Shown here: in pieces, positions 43,786-52,840 of the stretch
How the letters are laid out: the number at the start of each line of letters is the position of its first letter
Numbering within the stretch: the first letter of the stretch is position 1
From: Planctomycetota bacterium
GTDB taxonomy: Bacteria; Planctomycetota; PLA2
Assembly: GCA_021776735.1 (NCBI GenBank)
Contig: JAJFFH010000027.1
Span: 372,001-436,000 of the forward strand
Length of the DNA stretch: 64,000 nucleotides
Reading direction: 5' to 3'
Position numbers and translations under genes: made by a program
The notes under the pieces: model-generated
What the model was told of the DNA's origin: nothing
Database searches by the model: none
What the model saw: the letters and a program-made list of their open reading frames with translations, nothing else

Positions 43786-45276
43786 CTACCGCAGAACGCT
43801 CATTTTGGGGGCAAAGCGTAACGTCCGTAGCTCCTTCGAGCTCCAGTGGGCGTCCGGGCCGGGCGCAACGAAGTATAGGCGAATCGATCCGACGAAGATT
43901 CGGTCTTCGCCCCGGACGGGAATACGAACGTAGAGGTCGAGCGGGGGAGAAGCCATGCCGTGAAGGTTCTTGTTCCATGAAATGGAGAATCCGCGACGCG
44001 GAGACCCTTCATGGCGAACGAACGGGCTAAGTCTCGCACCGCATGATGTGCCGAGTGCACGGTCTCTTCCGGTAAGGACTCCGTGTTTTGACGTTCGGCT
44101 GGCTAGGCGGAGCGCGGATGTCAAGTCGAGAAGACAGAGCCACTTTTCCTTGTGGGCGACCGCATAGCGTGTGACCACATTTGCCATCCATACAGCATGT
44201 GCTGATGTGCGGACATTCCGGCTGAAGCGGCGTAGGGATTCGGTGAGCGGTGCCGGAGCTCTCTGCCGAAACACTCTCAGGGCTGCCGCGAGCCGAACCT
44301 GCGATCGAGGCGGGATTGAGCGTGGCCAAGGTTCCGCCCATCCCTTTAGCTCCGGGTTGCGCCGAAGAATCGAGACAAGATCCTTTGCATCTCGTGCGGC
44401 CCGAAGCCGTGCTGCTTCCGAACTGAACGCGCCTTGGTCGCGGAGACGGATGTAGGCGTGCCGAGCCCGACGATGCAGGCGTTCGAATCCCGCCGGCCAG
44501 TTGTCGATGGCCGCGCGGGCAGTATCGACAACCCGAACCGGCGGCACCAGAGTCGTTCTATCCACACCTCCGCCGTTTGCTAGGGGACGTGCCTGGCGCG
44601 CGAGCAGGGCGATGTATGAAGACCGGAATCTCTCTTCGGATGCACCGGGGGGCCATCCACCGCGATCCAGTCCTGGCTTGTACGGAAGTGGGCGGCCGAT
44701 GATCGACGGGGCCGTAGCAGCCAGGGACAGCAGAAGTGGCGGCTGTGAGAGCAAGTGCTCGTGATTCTTGTGGAGGAGCCGGGACTGGGACTGGCGCGCC
44801 GGGACAGCGCGCCAGTACTGTCCAATGACTTGGCTGACCTGCTTCGCGAACTGCTCGGTTGTCGCTCCATCGTCGAGAATCCGGCGGGAGTTGCGCAGCG
44901 TCTTCAGTGCCCCGCCCCAGACCCACTCGATCGATTCGGTCGGCCAAGGCAGGGCAGCAAGAATCGCTGCTAGCGGAACCCGCCGCGGGTCCGTCAAGTC
45001 TAGGCTCGTTGCCCCTAGCGATTCCAGCGCGGCATGGCAACGAGCCAGTCTGGTGGCTGGAACGCTGAGATCTTCAAGCGGTCCTGTCCGCATCGTAACG
45101 GCTGCCCGATCGGCCTGCGAGGCCGATCGGGGGAACATTCCTGCGTGTGCGAGTGCGACACCGAACAGGACGCGAACACGCGGATCTTGTCCGGGAGCAC
45201 GCCATGTCTTGAACAGAAACTGACGGATTCGCTCGCTGTGTAGCAGCGCGACGATACTCGTAGACTCGTGAATCAT
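43786..45276 (-). CDS. orphan hypothetical protein
   Basis: A 496-residue reading frame, starting at ATG 45276 with GAGG ten bases before it; an alternative ATG lies 54 bases further upstream. It is helical and arginine-rich with scattered Trp and Cys and no motif I recognise. Its codon choice differs from neighbours, with more A/T-ending codons. The C-terminus contains SIRLYFVAPGP, echoing SIRIYFVASKD of the lipoprotein at 41988 and its decayed copy. Long frames arise by chance in this GC-rich DNA, but the lack of any competing gene and the ribosome site support it. Confidence 0.5.
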   Translation of the reverse strand: MIHESTSIVALLHSERIRQFLFKTWRAPGQDPRVRVLFGVALAHAGMFPRSASQADRAAVTMRTGPLEDLSVPATRLARCHAALESLGATSLDLTDPRRVPLAAILAALPWPTESIEWVWGGALKTLRNSRRILDDGATTEQFAKQVSQVIGQYWRAVPARQSQSRLLHKNHEHLLSQPPLLLSLAATAPSIIGRPLPYKPGLDRGGWPPGASEERFRSSYIALLARQARPLANGGGVDRTTLVPPVRVVDTARAAIDNWPAGFERLHRRARHAYIRLRDQGAFSSEAARLRAARDAKDLVSILRRNPELKGWAEPWPRSIPPRSQVRLAAALRVFRQRAPAPLTESLRRFSRNVRTSAHAVWMANVVTRYAVAHKEKWLCLLDLTSALRLASRTSKHGVLTGRDRALGTSCGARLSPFVRHEGSPRRGFSISWNKNLHGMASPPLDLYVRIPVRGEDRIFVGSIRLYFVAPGPDAHWSSKELRTLRFAPKMSVLR

Positions 45277-45785
45277 TGTGATCACCGCCTCGGTCGCCGA
45301 ATCTAGAGTCACCAGGCGAGGAAAGCGCATCGGAGCGCAAGGCGGAAAACACTGGGCGTTTCGGCGGCGGTCATTGGCATTCGCTATGCTGGCATACAAT
45401 ATGCGGGGGGGGGCGTCGGAATTGACCCCATCATCTTGTGTTCTGGGACAAAAACATGAGAATTCGAATGGATCGAGACAATCCTGAAAATGCGGTGAAG
45501 ATAGGCCGCGGGCGGGACCGTTGGTTCTTCTCTGCGGGTGCATGGGTGCGCATGGCGGCCGTCGCACGAATCCGGCACATGGCAGCAGTGGTCGCGGCCC
45601 GCGTGCGCCGCATCGGAGGGCGCGCGCGACCGTGGGACGATGGCCGGAGGGCGACGAGGCGGTAGGAGAGGACCGGCCGGCCGGATGTTCTGCCCCCGCG
45701 CCCCCTTTGCTTTTCTCGGCGGGTCTCCGGTTCGATTGGACTCGCTCTTTGGTGGGGTTGGGGGCTCGCGGTATTCTGCCGCCGC
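45277..45785. other. 509-bp non-coding gap before sucC
   Basis: No supported gene. It holds a G9 run (45405-45413), a G-tract CGCG variant on the minus strand (45692-45705) and a weak TTGGCA-N15-TACAAT at 45374-45400. A TATTCT (45772-45777) lies eight bases before the sucC ATG. Confidence 0.4.
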
Positions 45786-46937
45786 ATGAATATTCACGAG
45801 TTCCAGGCCAAGGAGCTGTTTGCGGCCGGCGGGATTCCCGTACCGCGCGGGTTTCATTGCCGGACGGTCGAGGAGGTCCGGGCAGCGCATGCGGAGCTGG
45901 GGGGCGGCCTCGTGGTCGTCAAGGCCCAGATTCACGCGGGCGGGCGGGGCAAGGCCGGGGGCGTCCAGCTTGCCAAGACTGCCGACGAGGCGACCGGGCA
46001 CGCGGAATCGCTGCTCGGCAGCACGCTGGTCACGCACCAGACCGGGCCCGAGGGCAAGGTCGTCTCGCGCCTGCTGGTCGAGGAAGGTCTCGACATCCGC
46101 CAGGAGTTCTACGCGGCGATCGCGATTGACCGGCGGACCGGCGGGCCCGTGCTGATCGCCAGCGCGGAGGGCGGTGTCGAGATCGAGAGCGTGCCGCAAG
46201 AGCAACTGCTCCGCGAGCCGGTCGATGTCTACGCCGGCTTGTGGCCGCATCAGGCGCGCGCACTCGCGTACGGGCTCGGGCTCTCAGGGGACTCGGCCAA
46301 GAAAGCGGCGTCCGTGCTGACAAAGCTCGCCCGCGTGTTCCTGGACCACGACTGCTCGCTGGCCGAGGTCAACCCGCTGGTCGTCCTGGGCGACGGGGGC
46401 GTCGTCGCGCTCGACGGCAAGATGAACTTCGACGACAACGCCCTCTTCCGGCACAAGGACGTGCAGGCGCTGCGCGACCCCGACGAGGAAGATGCGGCCG
46501 AAGCGCGCGCGGCGAAACACAACCTGTCGTACGTCAAGCTCGACGGCACGATCGGCTGCATGGTCAACGGCGCGGGCCTCGCCATGGGCACGATGGACAT
46601 CATCCAGCACCACGGCGGGAGCCCGGCGAACTTCCTGGATGTCGGCGGCGGCGCGTCGGTCGATCGCGTGACCGAGGCGTTCGAGATCATCTGCGACGAT
46701 CCGAACGTCAAGGCGATCCTGGTGAATATTTTCGGCGGGATCGTGAAGTGCGATTTGATTGCGGAGGGGGTCCTGGGGGCCATCCGCAACGTGGAACTGA
46801 AAGTGCCGCTGGTCGTCCGGCTGGAAGGCACCAACGTCGAACGCGGACGGCAACTTCTGGCGGAATCCGGACTGCCGATCATGACGGCAACCGACATGAC
46901 GGACGCGGCCCAAAAGGCCGTGGAGGCGGCGCGATGA
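45786..46937 (+). CDS. sucC: succinyl-CoA ligase (ADP-forming) subunit beta
   Basis: A 383-residue beta subunit: ATP-grasp domain with [21 protein letters not shown] at the start (a shared family motif) and CoA-ligase domain with [13 protein letters not shown] near residue 320. It joins succinyl-CoA, ADP and phosphate in the TCA cycle. No Shine-Dalgarno is seen and a TATTCT box is eight bases upstream. A decayed copy of its first bases lies at 43.4 kb. Its stop overlaps the sucD start. Confidence 0.97.
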   Translation: MNIHEFQAKELFAAGGIPVPRGFHCRTVEEVRAAHAELGGGLVVVKAQIHAGGRGKAGGVQLAKTADEATGHAESLLGSTLVTHQTGPEGKVVSRLLVEEGLDIRQEFYAAIAIDRRTGGPVLIASAEGGVEIESVPQEQLLREPVDVYAGLWPHQARALAYGLGLSGDSAKKAASVLTKLARVFLDHDCSLAEVNPLVVLGDGGVVALDGKMNFDDNALFRHKDVQALRDPDEEDAAEARAAKHNLSYVKLDGTIGCMVNGAGLAMGTMDIIQHHGGSPANFLDVGGGASVDRVTEAFEIICDDPNVKAILVNIFGGIVKCDLIAEGVLGAIRNVELKVPLVVRLEGTNVERGRQLLAESGLPIMTATDMTDAAQKAVEAAR

Positions 46938-47809
46938 GCATCCTGTGCGGCAAGGACACCAAGGTGCTCGTTCAGGGCCTCGGGTCGGCGGGCAAGTTCC
47001 ACGCGGCGCAGTGCCGCGAGTACGGCACGCAGGTGGTCGCGGCGGCCAAGCCCGGCGCAGCCGGAACGGAGTGGGAGGGTATCCCGTACTTCAATACCGT
47101 GCGTGACGCGCGCGCCGCCACCGACGCGAACTGTTCGCTCGTGTTCGTGCCCGCGGCGTTTTGTGCGGACGCCATCGTCGAAGCGGCGCTCGCCGGGATC
47201 CCGCTGATCATTACGGTCACCGAGGGCATCCCCACGCTCGACATGGTGCGCGTCAAGCGCGTCCTGAAGGAAACCGGCGCGCGCATGGTCGGGCCGAACT
47301 GTCCCGGCGTGATCACGCCGGGCGCCTGCAAGATCGGCATCATGCCCGGCTACATCCACCAGCCGGGCCGGATCGGCGTGATTTCGCGTTCGGGGACGCT
47401 GACCTACGAAGCGGTCTGGCAGCTATCGGCCCGAAACATCGGGCAGAGTACCTGTATCGGCATCGGCGGCGATCCCATTCCCGGCATGAGCTTCATCGAT
47501 TGCCTGGAGCTGTTCGCCGCGGATCCGGACACGGACGGGGTCGTGATGATCGGCGAGATCGGCGGCAGCGCCGAGGAAGAGGCCGCGGCATGGATCGCGG
47601 ACCACATGAAAGGCAAACCCGTCGTGAGCTTCATCGCGGGCGCGACAGCGCCTCCCGGCAAGCGAATGGGCCATGCCGGCGCGATCATCGCGGGCGGCTC
47701 GGGCAAGGCGGAAGACAAGAAAGCCGCGCTGCGCGAGGCCGGTGTCGCGGTGGTGGACTCGCCCGCCGACATCGGCGCGGCCATGGAAGAAAGACTCAAT
47801 CGGGGCTGA
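46934..47809 (+). CDS. sucD: succinyl-CoA ligase (ADP-forming) subunit alpha
   Basis: A 291-residue alpha subunit with the CoA-binding Rossmann fold ([14 protein letters not shown] near residue 11), [11 protein letters not shown] near 121 and the phosphohistidine region [17 protein letters not shown] near 242. The ATG at 46934 overlaps the sucC stop (ATGA), showing translational coupling. Longer upstream readings lie in another frame of sucC. No other TCA gene is next to it. Confidence 0.97.
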   Translation: MSILCGKDTKVLVQGLGSAGKFHAAQCREYGTQVVAAAKPGAAGTEWEGIPYFNTVRDARAATDANCSLVFVPAAFCADAIVEAALAGIPLIITVTEGIPTLDMVRVKRVLKETGARMVGPNCPGVITPGACKIGIMPGYIHQPGRIGVISRSGTLTYEAVWQLSARNIGQSTCIGIGGDPIPGMSFIDCLELFAADPDTDGVVMIGEIGGSAEEEAAAWIADHMKGKPVVSFIAGATAPPGKRMGHAGAIIAGGSGKAEDKKAALREAGVAVVDSPADIGAAMEERLNRG

Positions 47810-47857
47810 TCGAGAGGCCGGGGGAGGCCTACTCAACCCACTCAAACGGAGATACGA

Positions 47858-48253
47858 ATGCGAATCACACTTTGTTTTTTCGCGGCGCTCTTGGCCGCCG
47901 CGTGCAGCTCGACGACTGACGATGTCCGTAGCGGGCGCGCTTGGGAGGAGGCCCAGCCGGCCGACTACCGCGCCACCCATGACGAGGTCGCCGACGCTGT
48001 GCTCAAGTTCATGACCGAGCGGGACTTCACCAACACGGTCAACGCGGACCGCAGCTTCATCAAGGCGTACCGCAAGGGCACCGGCGCGGTCGAGCAGAAC
48101 CAGAACATTCAGGTCAGGATCGAGCCGGGCACGGCGGCGGGCATGACCCGCGTCACCGCCATCGCGGGCCGGTCGCTGGGCCTCGCCGGCGACAAGCGCA
48201 GCATGGATACGCGCTTGCACAACTACCTGCGTTCGCTTTTCGGCAACCGGTAG
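47858..48253 (+). CDS. small lipoprotein (DUF3568-like)
   Basis: A 131-residue lipoprotein with lipobox LLAAAC (Cys near 16) and YRATHDEVADAVLKFM, similar in layout to DUF3568 lipoproteins. CGGAG precedes the ATG. It follows sucD by 48 bp and precedes a strong inverted repeat. Function unknown. Confidence 0.6.
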   Translation: MRITLCFFAALLAAACSSTTDDVRSGRAWEEAQPADYRATHDEVADAVLKFMTERDFTNTVNADRSFIKAYRKGTGAVEQNQNIQVRIEPGTAAGMTRVTAIAGRSLGLAGDKRSMDTRLHNYLRSLFGNR

Positions 48254-48290
48254 TCGTTCTCGTCCAATCTGATCTAACGCGGATTAACGC

Positions 48291-48324
48291 GCGGATCGCC
48301 CGGCGTACCGTCCGGGCGATCCGC
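48291..48324. terminator. perfect 13-bp inverted repeat after the sucCD region
   Basis: GCGGATCGCCCGG and its exact reverse complement are separated by an 8-base loop (CGTACCGT), 38 bp after the lipoprotein stop. No T run follows, so it is either a weak terminator or a protein-binding site; the next gene starts 30 bp later. Confidence 0.55.
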
Positions 48325-48353
48325 ATAATTGGCGGCGTGCCTTCGGTGCCAAC

Positions 48354-51300
48354 ATGTCCGTGCCCCCGCCCCCCCCTTCCGCTTCCACGGAGTCATCCGG
48401 CTCAGGCTCTTCCCGCCTGATGGTGCTGATGTTCACCGACCTCGTCGGGTCGGTGGATCTGAAGACGCGGCTCGGCGCCGGCGCGTACCTGCCGCTGATC
48501 AATCGCCACGACGCGCTCTTCCAGGAAATCTGCGCGTCGATCGACGGCGCCGAGATCGTCAAGGACACCGGCGACGGATTCCTGGCGCGCTTTGCCACGC
48601 CGACCGACGCTGTCGTTGCCGCCCTTCGGTTTCAGGCCGCGATGGACAAGGAGGCGTGGAAGCCAGAGCCGATCCGGGTGTGCGTCGGTCTGCACATCGG
48701 CCAGGTCGCGGAGACGGGGATCGACGCGCAGAGCGGGAAGGCGAAACTGATCGGCCTCGCCGCCGACTTCACCGCACGCATCATGGACCTCGCCGAGCCC
48801 GGGCAGATACTGATGACGCGGGGGGCATTCGACGACGCGCGCCAATACCTGCGCGAGCACCCCGACGGCGAGAGCGAACTCAAGTGGCTCGCGCACGGGC
48901 CGTACCTGTTCAAGGGCGCCGACGAACCGATCCCGGTGTTCGAGGTCGGGGCGAAGGGCACGGCACCGCTGCGCGCACCCGGGGATTCCAACAAGGCGCG
49001 GCGCGCGGTTACACCAGGCGAGGAAGAGCTGCTCGGCTGGCGCCCGGCGATCGGCCGCGAGATTCCCGGACGCCCGAAGTTCGTGCTCGAGCGCGAGCTG
49101 GGCGAGGGTGGCTTCGGCGAGGTCTGGCTCGCGCGACACGAAAAGCTCAAGACGCGGCGTGCGTTCAAATTCTGTTTCGACGCCGACCGCCTGCGCTCGT
49201 TCAAGCGCGAGATGACCCTGTTTCGCCTGTTGAAGGAGGCGTTGGGAGACCGGCCCGACATTGCGACGCTGCACGACGTACGGCTCGACCTGCCGCCGTT
49301 TTTTCTCGAAAGCGAGTACAGCGAGGCGGGAGACCTGAAGAAGTGGTGTGAAGAAAAGGGGGGGGCGGGGGCGCTGCCGCTCGCGCAGCGTCTGGACTTG
49401 TTTGTGCGTACTTGCGACGCCGTGTCCGCCGCGCACTCGGTCGGCATCCTGCACAAGGACCTAAAACCGAGCAATGTCTTCCTGCGGCTGGAAGACGGCG
49501 AACCGCGGCCCGTGCTCGCGGACTTCGGCATCGGCCTTGTCATCGACCCGTCGCAGCTGGCCGACCACGGTGTCACGATGGCCGGGTTCACCGAAACCAT
49601 CGGCGGCAATGACTCCAGCCGCACGGGAACACGCGTGTATTCGCCGCCGGAACTGCTCGCGGGAAAACCGTTTACGGTGCGGGGCGACGTGTACGCCCTC
49701 GGCGTGCTGCTCTACCAACTCGTTGTGGGCGACCTGGATCGTCCGCTCGCGGTCGGATGGGAGCGCGACATCGACGATGCCTTGTTGCGCGAGGACGTTG
49801 CGGCCTGCGTCGAAGGCGATCCGGACCGTCGCCTCGCAAGCGCGTCGGAGTTGGCGGAACGGATACGGACGCTTGCGGAACGCCGTGACGCGCGGGCTCG
49901 GCTCCAACGCCGGGGCCGCATCCGACGGGTCGCCGTGGCGGGCGGCCTCGCCGTGTTCGTGGCCCTTGGAATCGTGGCGTTCATGCTGCAGCGGGAATCG
50001 GGCCTGCGCAGGGCAGCGGAAGCCGACCGCAACGTGGCTCGAACGGCGGAGGCCGCCGCGCGGTCGGCGCGGGCTGCCGAGGTCACCGAACGGGTTCGGG
50101 CCGAGCGCCAGGTCTACATCGCGAACGTGCGGGCCGCGCAGACCGCGCTGCGATTCAACGACGTGACGGAGGCGCGCTTCCGGCTCGAGGCAGCGGCGGA
50201 GGAATTCCGCGGTTGGGAGTGGAAGCACCTGCATGCACGCCTGAATCAGAGCCTGCGCATCCTGGAGGCCGGGGCCACGGTTCGATCCGTCGCCGCGGCG
50301 CCGGATGGTCGGATCGCGGTGGCGGCGTCCAGCGGCGTGCGGGTGTGGAACGGCGACACCGGCGAGCTTGTCGTCGAGAAGCGCGGGTTGCACAAGTTCC
50401 ATACGATGGGGGTCGCGTTCAGCCCTGACGGACGCCACCTTCTGACCACCGGAACCGACAAGACGATGCGGCTCTTCGATGCCGCCACGCTCGACCCGAT
50501 CCGGTCCTACGATCCCGGAGTCTCGTGTGAGCGGGTCATGTTCACGGATGGCGGCAAGACGGTCGTCGGTGTCGGACGATCCCGCGTGTATCTGTTCGAT
50601 CGGGCGAGTGCCAGGAGAAGGGTCGATATCGAAGGCCACAGTTTCGTCGCTTTCTCCTCGGACGGAACAGACATGGCGACGTTTGACCGGGATGGCGATG
50701 TTCACGGGACGGTTGATCAGCGCCCGTTCGGACCGTTTCGGTTCCGTCCCGATGCTGTCGGCCTCTTCATGGATCCCAAGGGCTACGCCGTCATTGCCGT
50801 CGGTGAAGACGGGCTCGCCATGTCGTGGGCGCCAAAGGACGGCCATGCACGGCCGGTGTTTCTCGCGGGCCACACCGGTGAAATCACCTGCGCCGCGATG
50901 GGTGACCTGAAAGAGGGAGGCGGCATGCTGGCGACCGGATCGACGGACGGGACGATCCGGCTCTGGGACGACAGCGCGAAGGCGATGGGTACCCTGCGCG
51001 GCCACAAGGGCCGGGTGACATCCGTTGCGCTCGGTCCGGGAGCGCGCTGGCTCGTATCGGGGGCGACCGATGAGACCGTACGCATCTGGCCGCTGCTACG
51101 TGGAGACGGCACGACCCGGCTTGGCAACGACGAGTTCGTCTTTGCTGCTGACAACCTGCTGGTATGTCCGGAGGGGCGGTATCTGAACCTTTATGACCTT
51201 GCCTCGACGGAGCGCCTCGTGTCCTTGGAGCGGATCGAGTCGACGAAGCTGTTCGCGCTCACTGACGATGGCCGCACGCTGGTGACGAGCCCGGGCAAAA

Positions 51301-52634
51301 ACGTGCATCGCTGGGATCTGCGAACCGCCACGAAGATCCCCGGCGAGTTCCCTCCGGCGCCGGACTACATGATCGCCCTGCGCGTGGCCGGGAATACGCT
51401 CGTCGGCGTAACCCGGAACGGTGAAACCGTGACCTGGGATCTGACCACCCCGGACCGGATGACGCGTGCCAAGACCGGGGCCGTCGGTCGCTTCGAGTGG
51501 AAGATGCCCGACGGAAAGGTCGGCTGGATGCGTTCGTTCAGTACGGTCGACTGGGCCGCGATCAGCCCGGACGGCAGACGGGTCGTCACGGAGGGTGGCA
51601 TCACGCCGGCGAAACTCTGGGACGTAGGCACCGGCCGCCTGCTGCGCTCCCTGGTTCAGACCAAGTCCGAGGTGACGGCGGGGTTCGCTCGCAAGATCGA
51701 CGTTGATCTCGCGACATCGGCCGCGTTCAGCAAAGACGGCTCGCGCATCGCAATCGGTACGGCCGCGGGAGTGGTGCACCTTGTCGATGCGGCGACGGGA
51801 ACGCCCGTCTGGACCCTGCGCGGGCATTCGAGAGCGGTCAAGCGTCTGGCCTTCAGCCCCGAGGGGATCCGTCTCGCTTCTACGGCGAAGGACGGAACCC
51901 TGCGGCTGTGGGATCTCGTGGCCGGCCAGGAGATTCTCGTTCTTCGTCCCCCGGAAATGAAGACCTACGGCCTCGCGTTCAGTCCCGACGGCTCGCGCTT
52001 GGCGGTCTCGGTCAACGACGACACACTGCTCTTCGAGACGAAGACGGTCGCGGATAGACGCACCGCACGCGTAAGAGCCCGCGCGCACGTCAAGGCAGCC
52101 AGGGGCCTGGTCGAGAAGCTCTACGAAAAGCTGGTCGTGCGCAGCCACGTCGTCAAGGCGATCCGCGAAGACGCGAGCCTGTCCGACCCGGTGCGCTGCC
52201 GCGCGCTCCTCCTCGCCCGAACATCCCCGTTCGAGGATGTCTTGCACGTCACTTCCCGGGAAGCCGGCAAGACGCGTGCACACTACGAGCGCGTCCTTTT
52301 GCGTATCCAGGGCATCCGCGAAGAGGATTTGGGCAACACGAAGGCCTCGCCCCGCGCGGATCAGACGAGCAAAGCCGCCTGGGCACACCTGCATCTCGGT
52401 GCCGCCGCTGCCGCTGCCGCCGAACTCGATCGGATCCGTCCCGTGCTGGCCCAGTGCTGGGTCGCCACCCAAATCGAATACTGGTGCGCGCGTGCCCAAC
52501 TTGCCCATCGCGCCGGGGACAAGGCTGCCGCTACGGCGGCGCTGAGCAAACTGGAACCCCTGAAGAAAGACGTGCAGGCCCGCTATCGCCGCAAGTTGAT
52601 GAAGGACACGGCCGAGATCGTGGCAGGCGGCTGA
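48354..52634 (+). CDS. class III nucleotide cyclase - Ser/Thr kinase - WD40 fusion
   Basis: A 1426-residue protein. Residues about 20-190 are a class III cyclase domain (FTDLVGS, DTGDGFLARF: the two metal-binding Asp). About 240-500 is a Hanks-type kinase (ATP-binding Lys in RRAFKF, catalytic HKDLKPSN near 367, DFG near 390). A transmembrane helix follows (about 527-547), then a coiled coil and a WD40-like propeller of many blades (HTGEITCAA, GHKGRVTSVA, AFSPDG). The helical C-terminal tail is about 200 residues. The stretch RQVYIANVRAAQ near the end of the coiled coil is typical for planctomycete kinase-WD40 proteins. The propeller side is outside, so it may sense ligands and signal inward. 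A run of eight C near the start and another of eight G in the kinase part may slip. Confidence 0.9.
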   Translation: MSVPPPPPSASTESSGSGSSRLMVLMFTDLVGSVDLKTRLGAGAYLPLINRHDALFQEICASIDGAEIVKDTGDGFLARFATPTDAVVAALRFQAAMDKEAWKPEPIRVCVGLHIGQVAETGIDAQSGKAKLIGLAADFTARIMDLAEPGQILMTRGAFDDARQYLREHPDGESELKWLAHGPYLFKGADEPIPVFEVGAKGTAPLRAPGDSNKARRAVTPGEEELLGWRPAIGREIPGRPKFVLERELGEGGFGEVWLARHEKLKTRRAFKFCFDADRLRSFKREMTLFRLLKEALGDRPDIATLHDVRLDLPPFFLESEYSEAGDLKKWCEEKGGAGALPLAQRLDLFVRTCDAVSAAHSVGILHKDLKPSNVFLRLEDGEPRPVLADFGIGLVIDPSQLADHGVTMAGFTETIGGNDSSRTGTRVYSPPELLAGKPFTVRGDVYALGVLLYQLVVGDLDRPLAVGWERDIDDALLREDVAACVEGDPDRRLASASELAERIRTLAERRDARARLQRRGRIRRVAVAGGLAVFVALGIVAFMLQRESGLRRAAEADRNVARTAEAAARSARAAEVTERVRAERQVYIANVRAAQTALRFNDVTEARFRLEAAAEEFRGWEWKHLHARLNQSLRILEAGATVRSVAAAPDGRIAVAASSGVRVWNGDTGELVVEKRGLHKFHTMGVAFSPDGRHLLTTGTDKTMRLFDAATLDPIRSYDPGVSCERVMFTDGGKTVVGVGRSRVYLFDRASARRRVDIEGHSFVAFSSDGTDMATFDRDGDVHGTVDQRPFGPFRFRPDAVGLFMDPKGYAVIAVGEDGLAMSWAPKDGHARPVFLAGHTGEITCAAMGDLKEGGGMLATGSTDGTIRLWDDSAKAMGTLRGHKGRVTSVALGPGARWLVSGATDETVRIWPLLRGDGTTRLGNDEFVFAADNLLVCPEGRYLNLYDLASTERLVSLERIESTKLFALTDDGRTLVTSPGKNVHRWDLRTATKIPGEFPPAPDYMIALRVAGNTLVGVTRNGETVTWDLTTPDRMTRAKTGAVGRFEWKMPDGKVGWMRSFSTVDWAAISPDGRRVVTEGGITPAKLWDVGTGRLLRSLVQTKSEVTAGFARKIDVDLATSAAFSKDGSRIAIGTAAGVVHLVDAATGTPVWTLRGHSRAVKRLAFSPEGIRLASTAKDGTLRLWDLVAGQEILVLRPPEMKTYGLAFSPDGSRLAVSVNDDTLLFETKTVADRRTARVRARAHVKAARGLVEKLYEKLVVRSHVVKAIREDASLSDPVRCRALLLARTSPFEDVLHVTSREAGKTRAHYERVLLRIQGIREEDLGNTKASPRADQTSKAAWAHLHLGAAAAAAAELDRIRPVLAQCWVATQIEYWCARAQLAHRAGDKAAATAALSKLEPLKKDVQARYRRKLMKDTAEIVAGG
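48362..48376 (-). repeat. G-tract element, copy 4 (at codons 3-8)
   Basis: Eight C, G, five C on the plus strand, encoding the PPPP run just after the start of the cyclase-kinase gene. Confidence 0.6.
49358..49372 (+). repeat. G-tract element, copy 5 (within kinase domain)
   Basis: Eight G, C, five G, C inside the kinase domain, encoding GGAGA. Confidence 0.6.
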
Positions 52635-52651
52635 TCGGACGGTAGAAAAAT

Positions 52652-52664
52652 GGGGGGCGGGGGC
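52652..52664 (+). repeat. G-tract element, copy 6
   Basis: Six G, C, five G, C, 17 bp after the stop of the cyclase-kinase gene. Copies 4 and 6 thus bracket that gene. Confidence 0.6.
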
Positions 52665-52700
52665 GGAAACCGGCGAAGAACCGTCCGCAACCGTGAAAAC

Positions 52701-52712
52701 ATCGCCGTCCGT
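52701..52712 (+). repeat. ATCGCCGTCCGT element, copy 8
   Basis: An exact 12-mer preceded by AAAAC, 128 bp before the cytochrome gene. Confidence 0.6.
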
Positions 52713-52840
52713 TCCTGTACGCCCGTTCAGGTCAGCTTCGCCCTGCGCCCCCGCACTGCCCCTGATTTGGGGTAGACTGGAAACAAGGCAACCACCCCCG
52801 GGAACAGCGGCAGAAACGTTGTCTCCGCAGGCGGCAACCC

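Noticed and set aside
45438..45665. Plus-strand reading frame of 75 residues before sucC
   Set aside because: Arg-rich with no ribosome site and no known motif; typical chance frame in this DNA.
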